In this document: positions 51,879 through 62,952 of the stretch, piece by piece
How the letters are laid out: each line of letters begins with the position of its first letter
Position numbering within the stretch: the stretch's first letter is position 1
Assembly: GCA_024138025.1 (NCBI GenBank)
Contig: JAMXBD010004259.1
Coordinates: 1-64,000 of the forward strand
DNA: 64,000 nt
Source: Combretum micranthum
Lineage: Eukaryota > Streptophyta > Magnoliopsida > Myrtales > Combretaceae
Direction: 5' to 3'
The notes under the pieces: generated by a model
Database searches by the model: none
The model's input: only the letters and a program-made list of their open reading frames with translations
Told to the model about the DNA's origin: nothing
Program-made: the position numbers and the translations under genes

Positions 51879-53282
51879 TGTAACGCCTTAAGCTGATGGC
51901 ATTACAACTCACCACGTGTCCTCTTTTGAGAAAGACATGCTAAGGCTATAAATTCGCTAATCCACAAATATTCAATTATATATATATCTAAATTTCACGT
52001 ATAAAATGAATCTATTTATAAATATTTTATAACAAGACTTTCTTATAAACTTGTTGGCATAAATCAAAGCCAAGACATCTCAAAGATAAAATATCATAAA
52101 TAAAAACTTTTTTATCAGTTATAAAAAAATATAAAAACTTAATATGGTCTTCCATTAATTATCTTCAATCAATAGATATTCTAAGGATCAACAGGATAAT
52201 CAAATCCACTTATGTCCTCCTCATCATCAACATAAATGTCATATCCGAACAGATCAAACACTAACAAATCTTCATTTGCACCTAAACTAATGCAGCAAGC
52301 ACGGTTATTATTTTTTATTAGTTAAGCAAGCAACATAGTTTAAAATCACTTGCAATTAGTTCTAAACCTGGAGTAACTCATAACCCGAAAAAAAAAGCAA
52401 GCTTTTATACAAAATACTTTTATATACATATAGTGATGTTGGGTACTCGCCAAACATCATTGCGCACCACAATTAAGCTGGCATAACTCTTAATCTATTG
52501 AATCATTTCTATGCACAAGTCCATTCAGGACACCTCACACATAGATCATCAGGGCACCTTATTAATATCACACTCTGTAGTCTTTAGTAACCAAAGCCAA
52601 GCACAAGCAGTAACTTTACAATTATAAGCTAGATAAAATTAAGTCAATTTATTGTTCTAACCTACAAGCACATACAACAAACAAGTCGTCGTACCTATTT
52701 GCTTTCAAAACTCCAACTCCATCAACAAACTCTTTTAAAAAAAATTAGAAACCTTAATTTCACCAGAATTCCTGATCATCAACACATATTTCAAATCAGA
52801 ATTTGATTTCATATACATATCTTTCATAGAATAATCATCTAAAACCCTAATCTCTAAAATAATCCTAATTCAACACCTTCCTCCTTGATTGAAATATAGA
52901 AATTCTCCAATAGAACCAATCTCCTCAATAATTTTTCCAAACCTAAAATTCGATTTAATACAAATCAGACCTAAAATTACCATAAAAATCATTTCTATGT
53001 AATCATAAAAATGAAGAACATTCAAACTTACCTAGAATTGGTTCTCAATCTCTTTTGATCACCAAGATCCAGATCTTCAAATCAAAATAGAGTTTTCCTT
53101 CAATTGCTTCTTCAAAACCAATAGTAAACCCTAAGGATTTAATTAATTCCCTTAGATCCTAAGGATAAGGGAAGAGAGATCCAATCACCTTAATTCAACT
53201 TCTCAAATTCCTATGTATGTTAGAACACTTGTAGAAAGGATTTCTAGGTTTAGGAATGATTTTGGAGAAGGAGCAAGCCTAG

Positions 53283-53291
53283 TTTATATAG
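53283..53291 (-). promoter_or_regulatory. TATA box of LTR J
   Basis: CTATATAAA on the minus strand, placed immediately downstream of the 20-bp repeat array in transcription sense. Confidence 0.65.
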
Positions 53292-53302
53292 AAGACAATG
53301 AA

Positions 53303-53500
53303 TAACTGTTTATCTTTAATAATGTCTCTTCATCTTTAATAACATCTCTTCATCTTTAGTAACGTTTCTTCTCATCTTTAATGACATCTCTTCATCTTTA
53401 ATAACGTCTATTCATCTTCAATGATGTCTCTTTATCTTTAATAATGACGTCTCTTCATCTTTAATAACATCTCTTTATCGTTAATAACGTCTCTTCATCT
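53303..53500 (-). repeat. 20-bp tandem repeat array in the U3 of LTR J
   Basis: About ten imperfect units with the minus-strand consensus ATTAAAGATGAAGAGACGTT (20 to 23 bp each). The array ends beside the TATA box and LTR H inserted at its far edge. Position and unit size suggest an enhancer-like array; function is inference. Confidence 0.85.
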
Positions 53501-53504
53501 TCTC

Positions 53505-56500
53505 TCACACCCCCCAATGTACCCTAAACGCGACAATCCGCCACATTCAATATTAAAGCGTAAGTATGACAACCTTAGTCATCCCATGAGCTTTGATACT
53601 GGGTGTAAGGCATACACTCACGATCATAGAGGACCAACTTTGAAACAAGTTGTTTAAAAAGACATTCATATAGCAGCTTAAGAATGGAAATCATAACATA
53701 ATATCTGAAATATGGAAATATAAAGGTCTTACAAAGATAAAAGGGGCATTCCCCTATCAAAAGATATAGTCTATCAAAGTCTATTCAAAATAATTACATG
53801 GAGATTTACTTAGAAGTCTAAGTCTACATCTAGTCTTTGACTTTTTCCAAAAACTCCTTAGGCTAAAAAGGTATAACCTGTGAGAAATAACCCTAGGGCT
53901 TCAACCATAGATAGAGGTGCTGCAAAAGATATCTATAATGGGGTAATCTTCTTGTTTAGTGAGAATTAATTCCACAAGTAAAGCACTCAATGGTCAATAT
54001 TCAATCAAGTTAATTAACAAGCATATGAGATGCAATCAATCACGTGAGCAAACAATATATACTATTTTTTGGGAATCATATGTTTGAATGAATTTACCCC
54101 TCCATATGGTGGTTAGGTGTTCCGAGCAACAAGGCCATAGTTCACAAATGATGTTTTTGTAGTTTTTATACAGATTCCTACTAACCGCTAAATTGTAGTT
54201 AATTTGGGTGCCCACTCACCATTTAATTATGAGCAATCAAAGCCATAGAGTATATTTTAGGTTCATCGACCTCATCACTATGCCCTTGTCCCACTAAGGA
54301 TATAGTAATGAATGCAATATGACTCACTACATATCATGTATGAATCATTCTATTTAAGTGATCATAGCATAATATTAGACATTCTATAAGTGATCATAGA
54401 ATTCGCAGACCAATCATTTATATACTAAATCATACAATGTTTAATTAACAATTCCTGCCGCGATATACTTAACATAATTTCAATCATATAAGTAAAGCAC
54501 ATACGTTATCATATTTTTATCTTTTCCTAAAGTCTAGTGCAACTAAACTATAAGCAAAAACATAAGTACAAAAATGCGAGAATTTAAACTCACTCGGCTA
54601 TAGTAACAGAAGCTTCTTAGTTGAAGTAATCCTCTAGGTAAGATAGTTCAGACTCCATGTCACTTATACAAAAGAAATACCTGAAATAAGTATTTCTTGA
54701 AATTTCTACTTAAACTTGCAACTCTATTTCACTAAGTTTGTCAAAATTCGTATAGAGTGAAATCCAACTTAAAATGGCCATAACTTGCTCATTCTAACTT
54801 GGAATTTCGCATATTATATGCTGTTTTCTACCTACTCAAAAAGATCTATCCATTTCTAAGGTAATTTTCTTCATAAAAGGTCATTTGAGTCTCTAAAAGA
54901 CATGGTACATAATTACCACGAAAATCCCATCTTTTGAAAAACAATTTCTCAAACTCATCTTTGTTCAAAAATTCTTTAGCAAAAATATAGATGTGTATAT
55001 AATTGAAAAATCCTTTGAGTATATATATATAGAGAGAGAGAGACTCATAATGTGTGCAAAAATTCTAATGGTGTTCTCAACGATAATTTTTTGTAAAATA
55101 ATTTATCTTAAGGTGTTGAAACTTGAATCTTAATAAATTCTTTTCTAAGTATTTTAGAGGGGCTTTATAATTTCTTAGGTTATTGTAAATAAGTATATTC
55201 TTATTTTGTTTTTCCCAATTTCCTTTCCAAAACAAATAAATCTTCCTTTAATTTTAATCTTCTACAAATTTTGTTTCTAGTAGTAAAAATGAATTTCCAA
55301 ACTTTTTATTAAGTTGTTGCTAACCAATAATGATTTTGAGTTGTATATATTTTCCATTGAAAATAGTTTTGATAAATAAGTATTCTTCCCTTATACTTCA
55401 TTTTCTAATTTCTTTAAAAATAATTTTATTTTTACAACTTAGTCTTTTAATCTCTTTACCAATTTTACTTGGAAAGAAATCATCCTGTTAAGTTATTGAT
55501 AATATCCATTGTTTTTAAGCTTATTATGTTATTCTTTTTATCTATTTGAAAGTAGGTTTATCATTTAGAAGCTTGACAACTGTCATTTTTCTAAGTAGGT
55601 TTATAAATTAGTAAGTTGATTTTTATTATGGAGTTGGTAAAAAATACTATAAGTAAGCTTTTATGAAAAATTCGCTTATCAAAGAACTATTAACACTAGT
55701 TTTAATAAACTTCATATGATTTTTTATAGAAAGAAAAATTTATCTTTGTTAGTTAATTCCTTGATAACTTCATCTTTTATTTGTCATTTAAGAAAAATCT
55801 TGATGGGTTTGAAAAGAAGTTGTAAAAATAATTTTCCTATGTGTTTGATAACAAAAACTTGATTAAGAGACAAGTTATATATATATTAAAAGAGTTTATT
55901 TTATTTTTCCTTTATTTTTGAAAATCTCTCTTTATTTTTGTTGAGCTAATAACATTATAATAATGCATGTACATGAGTATGTAGTATGAAAAAGATGAAA
56001 ATATAGCAAAATAATAAGCAAAATAATAAGGTCAAGTATTGGGAACCCTAGCTTTATCAAGGTATCCCAATCAAGTATTGGGAGCCTTAGTTTCATCAAA
56101 GCATCTGGACTAAGAATAGACTAGTCCCAAAAAGAAAAAGAAAAAGAAAAGCAATAATAGAAGCAATAATAATAATAAGCTTGTTAGTGAGTTAGTAAAC
56201 ATTTAGCTCTAAAATATATAGATATACACATAGATAATATATATATATATATATATATAAGGTTAAGTTAGAAGTATAATAACAATAATAATACATAACA
56301 TCATAATAATAACAAGATCATAAAAATCAAATTCTTGACATGTGCAAGAACAAAATATGAACATGTTGTTGCTTCTACAACTCATATGAGTTTTTAAAAA
56401 CAACACCATAGTCATGCCAAGTTACATAACATGAAAATAAATGGTAGAAGATATAGTAAGAATATTTACCTAAAGTAGGAATATTAAAGTGGTAGTGTAA

Positions 56501-57365
56501 GAGAGGTTTTGGATAGTTTGTATATGTAGAAAGTATGTGAGAAATGGGTAGTAAAAACAAGTGAAAAGAGGATTTGGATGGATTTGTGGAGTGAATTTGA
56601 GAGAGTTTTGTTAAGGTAAATGAATGTATGAAAAGAATGGGAGAGAGGGTTTTTATAGAATTTTGAGAAGGGAAATTTGTGTGAATTAAACAATTTGAAA
56701 AAGAAAAAAATAAATTACATATGTTTGTGGTGTGGCCGACGTGATGTAGGAGAAGAGAGAGATTGAGTGTTTTGGTTTGTTTTGTATTTTTGTTAATTAA
56801 AAGTAATAAGTGGTAAGATATGATGTGAATGAAGTTATATGGGAAATGTAAAAAGTAAAAAATAATGCAGAGTATAAGAATAGGTGTAGAAAAAGTAGAA
56901 ATAGGTGAATAATAGTGAATAGTGTATAATAGTATTATGAATAATAGATAAGATAATTTAATATCAGTAGTAAAAAAAACACATAATTAAGTTATATCTA
57001 TATTTTTAGATACGAAAAATTATAAAACTGATATTTTTGAAATCCTTGTATTTTTACAAGTTTATTGGTATTATTGGAATATTTTTGCCGTCGGGTGCAT
57101 CAGGGCACGGTTTTCGAAAATTGATCCCGTTCGGATCCGAAAAGACACTAAAAATTATTGAATTTGATATTTTAAGGCTTTCTTATATTATTATGAACTA
57201 TTTTTCCACAATTATTTCAATTTCGTTGTTTAGGGGTTAAGAGTGTAAGATTACCAGATCTACATCTACTAGGGTTTGATATAGATTTGTTAACCTTAGA
57301 GTTTCTGGTTGACTTCCGGTTTATGGTTTAAACATAAACTGTATCATAAAATCTAGGGGATTACA
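53505..57365 (-). mobile_element. Solo LTR H (3861 bp), nested in J
   Basis: The minus strand starts TGTAATCCCCTAG (at 57365) and ends near TTGGGGGGTGTGA at 53505, with the terminal CA apparently lost. The TSD is TTCTC (53500-53504, 57366-57370). Same family as G: ATCCGCCACATTCAATATTAA at the left, the AAGTTATGG-type block (about 54757-54800), and a doubled AAGCTAAGG motif at 56035-56105. A TA run followed by GA repeats lies at 55020-55042. No gag or pol. Confidence 0.85.
56651..56658 (-). promoter_or_regulatory. TATA box of LTR H
   Basis: CTATAAAA on the minus strand, about 710 bp from the LTR 5' end. Confidence 0.5.
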
Positions 57366-57497
57366 TTCTCTCACGTAACTAATAACCGACAAAATAATTA
57401 ATTTAAACATTAGGGTTGACCATAAAACCCTCTTATTTTATATCAAATGATATATTTGCCCTTCAATATAAAATATTTATTTGTATATTACAAAAGG

Positions 57498-58772
57498 TTG
57501 AGACAAATACTCATGATTATACAGTTTTTCCAAAATACACAATTACTAAATGCAAGTCTATGGTATGAAAGTACTATGCAATTTTGAATTTCCTGTTATA
57601 AAGGAGAGACAATCTATTACATGCCAATAAAGCAATAAAATATATTCATGAAATTAAACAAATGTAGTATTTTTCATTAGCATTTTAGGGTATGTTAAAA
57701 AACTTTTACATGGTTAAACTTAAATTAGGATCCTAAAAGTTCTGAAGATAAAACATTCCATTGTGCCAACTTGAGCATCGAGTCGAAATTCTTATGAGGA
57801 ATTTGCAAAAAGTGTCAAGCTTCATAAACTTGAAATCACAACAACATTTCATCTTCAATTGAAGATAGCAACATTAGAAAATCACCAATTATCTATGCAA
57901 AATAGCTCACCCCTGTCGCATATCACATTGGAAACTTTGTCTGCACTCCAAAACCTACAGCAATCTCTACCCGATGCTTTAAACCAATTTTTTTCATTTG
58001 GAGATTTGCTAGAATGGTTGGAAATGAAAGATAAATGGAACACGAAAGCAGCCCTTCTAATCAAAACCAATCCTAGCAGTATTGCACTAACTCCAACCGA
58101 TGCCCCTATAGTGCATATATCGAAGCCAACTTTAAAGTACATGAGTGTATTTAAATAAATTGACTCCAATAGATTATGGCAAATAAAGTGCCAAAAGGTT
58201 TTGTCAGATGATTGATCCTATAAGGTAGCTAATGCAATTGGGCACATTTAAATTACTAATAGGGCACATTCACCCATAAAATATAATTCTCCACCCTTGA
58301 AGCACAAATGTGACCTCATTTCTTGCGTACAAACTTTACTTCCCCATATCCATGGCATCCATACCAACACACAAGAAGATGAAAACCTCATAGATGACAA
58401 CGTAGCAAAAGCATGTCGTGTAAATTAAATGCAACATAAGTAGCTATGCCAAGCTGGGTGTGGACTGGAGGAGTATAATAGGCTACTAGCAATCTTTCTA
58501 CAATAGCTTGATTGATTTGGACTGGGGTCTAAATTTAGGGAAAGGGTTCTTCCTTTTCCTTTTTTTTTTTTTTTTTTTAGAGAAAGAGTTGTTTACTCTT
58601 TCATGCCTTGTAATGTAATTAAATAGGGTTATTTTGGTCATTTTACTTTTTATTCATGGTTTATTTATTATTAGAATACATTCAAGTGAAAAATTTATTA
58701 CAGTTTTATTCCATTGCCCAGTAATAATAATTCATTACAACATTATTCCATTACAGTGAAATGAACTAGCTA
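57498..58772 (+). other. PIF/Harbinger right end
   Basis: The last part of the transposon up to the right inverted repeat. The subterminal ATTATTCCATTACAGTG and AGGGTTATTTTGGTCATTTT phrases are typical of this superfamily's ends. A T run lies at 58560-58579. A 99-residue plus frame at 57859-58158 overlaps a 95-residue minus frame and has no recognised similarity; I do not call it a gene. Confidence 0.55.
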
Positions 58773-58775
58773 TAA

Positions 58776-59771
58776 ATGTTGTTATAATTAACACTTATTA
58801 CAAGATGTAATTCTTTGCACTTAATCGGTCTTCTAAACACGCATTTGCAATAAACAAGAAATTAAAGAGAGAGTCTGATGGAGTTTGTTTTTCATTTAGT
58901 AAAGTGGGGAAGTGGAGAACGAGAGAGAGAGGGTACATAATTTTTTTTTTTTTAAGTAAATAATCGAGTAAGCTTTTTCTAGGAAAAATTTAAAAAGAAA
59001 AATTCTATAGAGTTAAAATGTTACATGGAGGGTCAGTCAAATGGTCCAACTGCCACGTTGATCGAAACCTTTAAATACGTACAACTAAAAAGATACAGAA
59101 TTTAAACACAAACTTTATAAATTTGGACTCTTCTTTACAAAATGTGCACAAATACATGTCTTTCCACTGTAATTTGTCCCGATTTCCAACTTTTCTTACA
59201 AGGAGAAAAAACAATAATATTAAAATCTTTTAGAATCATCCAGCATTCCTCGGTTGCACTATTAAAAGTATACCTAATTCTTTCTAAACTCTATCTCAAA
59301 ACCTACAAATATGTCAATATTCTACATTAGATATCATATATTGTATTTTATCAAAGGAAATCCTAGTACTTATTCTAAAAATTAATTTATATAACGGCTT
59401 TTCTAATTCAGCATATGGTTTAACTTCCTATATTAGATATTATATATATATATATATATATATAATTAGTAAAACAATATAAAAAAAATGTTAAAATCCC
59501 TCATTTCTTTTTTCCCCCTTTCCAATAAAGTTTACATGAATTGGAAACCTCATTTGATATTATAGAAAATTATACCGACCGGTCTTATCATATCAATGAA
59601 CGGTTAAGATCTTTTCTGATAGTATCAAACCTCTAAAATTTTTTACACTTATTATTTTATCCATTTAATTTTATATGAGTGGCGTTATAATCCCATGACA
59701 AAACCATAGAAGTGCATTGACATTACATATAAACCTCAATAAAAACGAACTAAAGTTTTATGATAAATTAA
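58776..59771. other. Intergenic, 3' flank of the UGT exon
   Basis: AT-rich, with a GA-rich patch at 58919-58931, a T run at 58940-58952 and an AT run at 59441-59463. No gene or element seen. The minus-strand 3' UTR of the UGT should lie at its right edge. Confidence 0.5.
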
Positions 59772-60494
59772 CTAATGTACCAATTTCGCTATAAATTCAT
59801 CAATATTTTGGTCTGAACTACCTCCTTCTTCCATTGCCTGTTTAGCCAATGCACTCCATCGCAATGCATTCTTCTTCATTTCCTTTCCCTTTTCACCTTC
59901 CATAACTTCCTTTACACAAAATTCAATCACATTTCTAGTAACAATATTTTCTTCATTAGGTTTTGCCCTAATTCCCATCTTCCATACATCCTCCACGTAT
60001 TTAGCATTTGTGGGTTGGTCAGTCCACTGGGGCATTGCTATTAATGGTACACCAAAACAGATAGCTTCAAGAGTAGAATTGAGACCGCAATGAGTAAGGA
60101 AACACCCAATAGAGTCATGTCCTAATACCTCCAACTGTGGACACCATGTTAAGATTAAACCCTTATTTAATGATAAGTCCATGAAATTCTGAGGAAGCTT
60201 GATGCATTCTGACTCTCTTACAATCCATAAAAAATAGTACCCACTTTGGTTCAAACCTAGTGCAAGTTCAGTCATTTGTTCGGTGCTCAATTGAGCTATG
60301 CTACCCAATGATGCATAAATGACCGAACCACTTGGCTTTTGGTTTAGCCAATTCATGCATGCCTCAGTGTTAGGCATGAAGAGGTTGAGGCCATAGTCCT
60401 TGTCATCTTGTAGTCGTTTGTCCAAGTACATTGATGGGATCATTGGTCCAATGGTCTTCAATGGCCACAAGTTAGTGAACATCCAATCCGCCTC
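59772..60494 (-). CDS. UGT74-like glycosyltransferase, C-terminal exon
   Basis: Family-1 plant UDP-glycosyltransferases move a sugar from UDP-sugar to small molecules in the cytosol. Numbering from the upstream ATG at 60539, the GT-B C-terminal domain runs LWPLKTIGPMIPSMYLDKRL (24-43), GSVIYASLGSIA (71-82), then the 44-residue PSPG box (132-175) from WCPQ to QWTDQ. The final D-Q favours UDP-glucose. The end GGSSDQNIDEFIAKLV matches the UGT74 group. PSPG has LNS where WNS is usual (Leu153, codon at 60081-60083). The first 15 codons look like intron: a TTATAAG acceptor precedes GAGGCGGATTGG, so the exon starts near 60494. The roughly 200-residue acceptor-binding N-terminal half is not found up to 64000. 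Either the intron is very long or this is a truncated gene. Confidence 0.85.
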   Translation of the reverse strand, partial: EADWMFTNLWPLKTIGPMIPSMYLDKRLQDDKDYGLNLFMPNTEACMNWLNQKPSGSVIYASLGSIAQLSTEQMTELALGLNQSGYYFLWIVRESECIKLPQNFMDLSLNKGLILTWCPQLEVLGHDSIGCFLTHCGLNSTLEAICFGVPLIAMPQWTDQPTNAKYVEDVWKMGIRAKPNEENIVTRNVIEFCVKEVMEGEKGKEMKKNALRWSALAKQAMEEGGSSDQNIDEFIAKLVH

Positions 60495-60549
60495 CTTATA
60501 ATATATCAAAAGATAATGAAAAACATTATTTAGAAACATTGCATAGAAA

Positions 60550-60845
60550 TAATATCACAAATAGTATTTAAATTTTAGCAAAATATACAATTAGGTAACT
60601 AAATTTTGAAAATTATCAATTTAGTATTTAAACATTGCTATTGATTAGCATGATACCTAAAAAATTTTTAAATTGATAAATTTAGTATCTGAAAGAATTT
60701 GATGAAGGTACTGTTAGCATGCCAAAAAGTTTTTTCAAGTACTAAATTTGTCAATTTCAAAGTTTAAATATTAAATTGACTAACTTCAAACTTCAAATAT
60801 CTAATTATATATTTTATTAAAATCTAATTACTATTTATGATATTA
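60550..60845. mobile_element. Foldback MITE upstream of the UGT exon
   Basis: The left half (AATATCACAAATAGTA, AAAATATACAATTAG, ATCAATTTAGTATTTAAAC) returns as its reverse complement in the right half up to TACTATTTATGATATT. This gives a stem of about 100 bp or more around a loop near 60690. No coding. Superfamily unresolved. A partial extra copy of its end (TTTTATTAAAATATAGTTAC) follows at 60861-60881. Confidence 0.65.
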
Positions 60846-61190
60846 ATTCAAGAAATTATATATTTTATTAAAATATAGTTACTATTTGTTATATTAATCC
60901 AAAAAAGATAAATCCATATTGGACGGCACCGCACCGCTAAACTAGTCGCATGTAAAATCACGAACTTTTAACATCAATATTGGTAATGTCAATCGCAGGT
61001 ATCATCAATTCAATAAAAATCTTTTTTTTTTTTTTTAAACCTACCGCGGCATATACTTTTAAAAGTAAGCATTTTATCTGTTATGATTGCTATAGAAATA
61101 TCATGATTGTCCCACTCCTTATTTATGAAATTGAAAAAAAAAAAAAAAAGGAAAGAAAGAAAGCTGATTCGGTTTATATTAATCCTATTA
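60846..61190. other. Short spacer between MITE and hAT element
   Basis: Contains T and A runs (about 61021-61036 and 61135-61149). No exon-like sequence that could be the missing UGT N-terminus. Confidence 0.5.
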
Positions 61191-61198
61191 GTTTAAAC

Positions 61199-62287
61199 TA
61201 GGGATGTGCACGGTACGGTACGGTTCGGTTTGCATCTCGAACCGAACCGCATCATAATTCACAGTTTAGTTTTTCTTTTAAATTTGAACCTAACTACACG
61301 GTTCAGTTCGTAATTTTTTCGAATCGAAAAAAAAGGGTCCGGTATGGTTCAGTTTGTGGTTCGAACTGTTTTTTCATAAAATAAAAAATATATTCTATCA
61401 AAAAAGTTTAATTACATATTTCTTATCGCTAATGCAAATATAAATAATAATATTTAAAATTAATCATTTATCAAATAAACATGTAAAACTTATAGGAAGG
61501 AAAAGATTTCATCCATTATAAAATTATAACTATGACTAGTCTCATTTTTTCTGAATTATCTTGAACTATAATGATATACTAGACTTTATCTCAATATAAG
61601 ACATAAAATGTAATTGTTGTATGCTTCTAACTAACATATTACCAATTATATAAATCAATAAAATAACTAAATAATAGAACTAGATTAATTAGTAAGACAA
61701 ATGGAAAAGAAATATGCAGAAGTTAGAATACTAGAGGTTAAATTCTAAAATCTACCTTACTTATAGATAACATAACAAGTAAAACATATTATAAAAAATC
61801 TAATTTTATTCTAATGAATAACACATATTTAAGTAAAAAAATTTTACAACAATTAATTTTTTAAGTTAGAATACTAGAGTTTAAATTCTAAAATCTATCT
61901 TACTTATAGATAACATAACAATTGAAACATATTATGAAAAATCTAATTTTATTCTAATGACTAACACATATCTAAGTAAAAAATTTAAAAACAATTAATT
62001 TATTTAAAAAAATTAATTGTTTTTAAAATTTGTGACACAGATATATACCATTAATAAAACAATTAAAAGTAAAAATAATATGTTTAATTTTTTAATATAT
62101 ATGACGGTTTGGTTCGGTTCGAACCATATGGTTCGCTTCATGGTCCTGACCCGAACCGCGAACCGTTTGCTCTTCAATGAACCGAACCATGGATCGTGAA
62201 CCGAACTGTTTAAAAAAAAAAACTGAAATTTCGGTTCAGTTCGGTCCGATGCGGTTCACGTTCGATCGATTTTTTTGCACAACCCTA
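61199..62287. mobile_element. Non-autonomous hAT element (1089 bp)
   Basis: The left end TAGGGATGTGCACGGTACGG and right end TTTTTTGCACAACCCTA form inverted repeats. Perfect 8-bp flanks GTTTAAAC (61191-61198, 62288-62295). The subterminal regions are packed with GGTTCGG/CCGAACC words on both sides (61211-61370 and 62105-62265), as hAT transposase-binding arrays are. The AT-rich interior carries a 143-bp tandem duplication and no transposase, so mobility would need a partner. Confidence 0.85.
61722..62005 (+). repeat. 143-bp tandem duplication inside the hAT element
   Basis: Copies begin GTTAGAATACTAGAGGTTAA (61722) and GTTAGAATACTAGAGTTTAA (61865) and stay collinear to ACAATTAATTT with few differences. 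Confidence 0.9.
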
Positions 62288-62905
62288 GTTTAAACTCTCA
62301 AGAATTTGCTATAGGATACGACTATCCTATTCTATCTTAGAATCCACGTGTATTAGTCTATAAAAAAGTATTTTTTTTCCTTATAATCTTCGTAACTAGA
62401 TTAATTAAAATGAACATCTTTTTGAATCAGATCGATCAGACCTATGACCCAACCTATCGGGTTTAGGTCTCAATTATTGAGACTCATAACTATCTTCTTA
62501 TAGAAGATGCATTGGAATAGGACGGATGGATCTAACTCATCTCTTTTCAATGAGCGATTAATTTTTTTAACACAAGATCTTTAAAGACCACAATGAGTTC
62601 ATTTGACAGGTTTGATCTCAGTTCAAACCCGATCTAGTGAGATATCTAATATAAAATAATTCTAGAAATCCCAGACGTAGAATTATCCTAGATTTAGGAC
62701 AAACAGTTACTTAAGCATGATTTATTTGATGCTTTCGATGCAGTCGGTTATTTAACCAAAGATATGATAAAAAATTAGTGAGAATAAATAAATATATATA
62801 TATATATATCGCCAATAATTGAGTGGCGGAAAACAAGCAAAAACACGTGTAGTTGAAAATATAGGAACGAAGAGATAATCGTTTTGCTGCAGACGTATAC
62901 GACTT

Positions 62906-62952
62906 TTTCAACATTTTTTTTTTTTTTTTTTTTTGGCCCAGTTTCAACATTT
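62906..62952 (-). mobile_element. Ultra-short retroposed stub
   Basis: TTTCAACATTT occurs at 62906-62916 and 62942-62952. Between them is only a T run plus GGCCCAG. On the minus strand this reads CTGGGCC then poly-A between target duplications, the signature of a severely 5'-truncated LINE or SINE copy. Confidence 0.55.

Larger units (their letters stand above)
51879..57492 (-). mobile_element. Solo LTR J (about 1.75 kb), holds LTR H
   Basis: The minus strand starts TGTAATATACAAATAAA (at 57492) and ends TTAAGGCGTTACA (at 51879). The TSD is a perfect AAAGG (51874-51878, 57493-57497). Without LTR H and its 5-bp duplication it is 1748 bp. Features: a minus-strand TATA box at 53283-53291 preceded by a 20-bp tandem repeat (53303-53500). 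A separate LTR family from A-C/G/H. No internal coding. Confidence 0.85.
37855..58772 (+). mobile_element. PIF/Harbinger transposon, interrupted
   Basis: Left end CAGCTCGTTCATTTGAT and right end in reverse TAGCTAGTTCATTTCACT form matching inverted repeats. Both are flanked by TAA (37852-37854 and 58773-58775), the family's usual target duplication. Subterminal regions share AATGGxxATTAC-like runs and CAAAATAxCCxTA. It contains the two PIF/Harbinger genes on the plus strand: transposase, then Myb/SANT. Removing the LTR insertions (41304-42683, 43726-51004, 51879-57492) leaves about 6.6 kb. Confidence 0.8.

Noticed and set aside
53303..53500. CRISPR-like array
   Set aside because: The units are contiguous with no unique spacers, and this is plant transposon DNA. 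It is a minisatellite in an LTR promoter.
57859..58158. 99-residue plus frame overlapped by a 95-residue minus frame (57882-58169)
   Set aside because: No similarity recognised, no consistent codon bias, both strands open. It lies in transposon non-coding DNA. A database search could reopen it.
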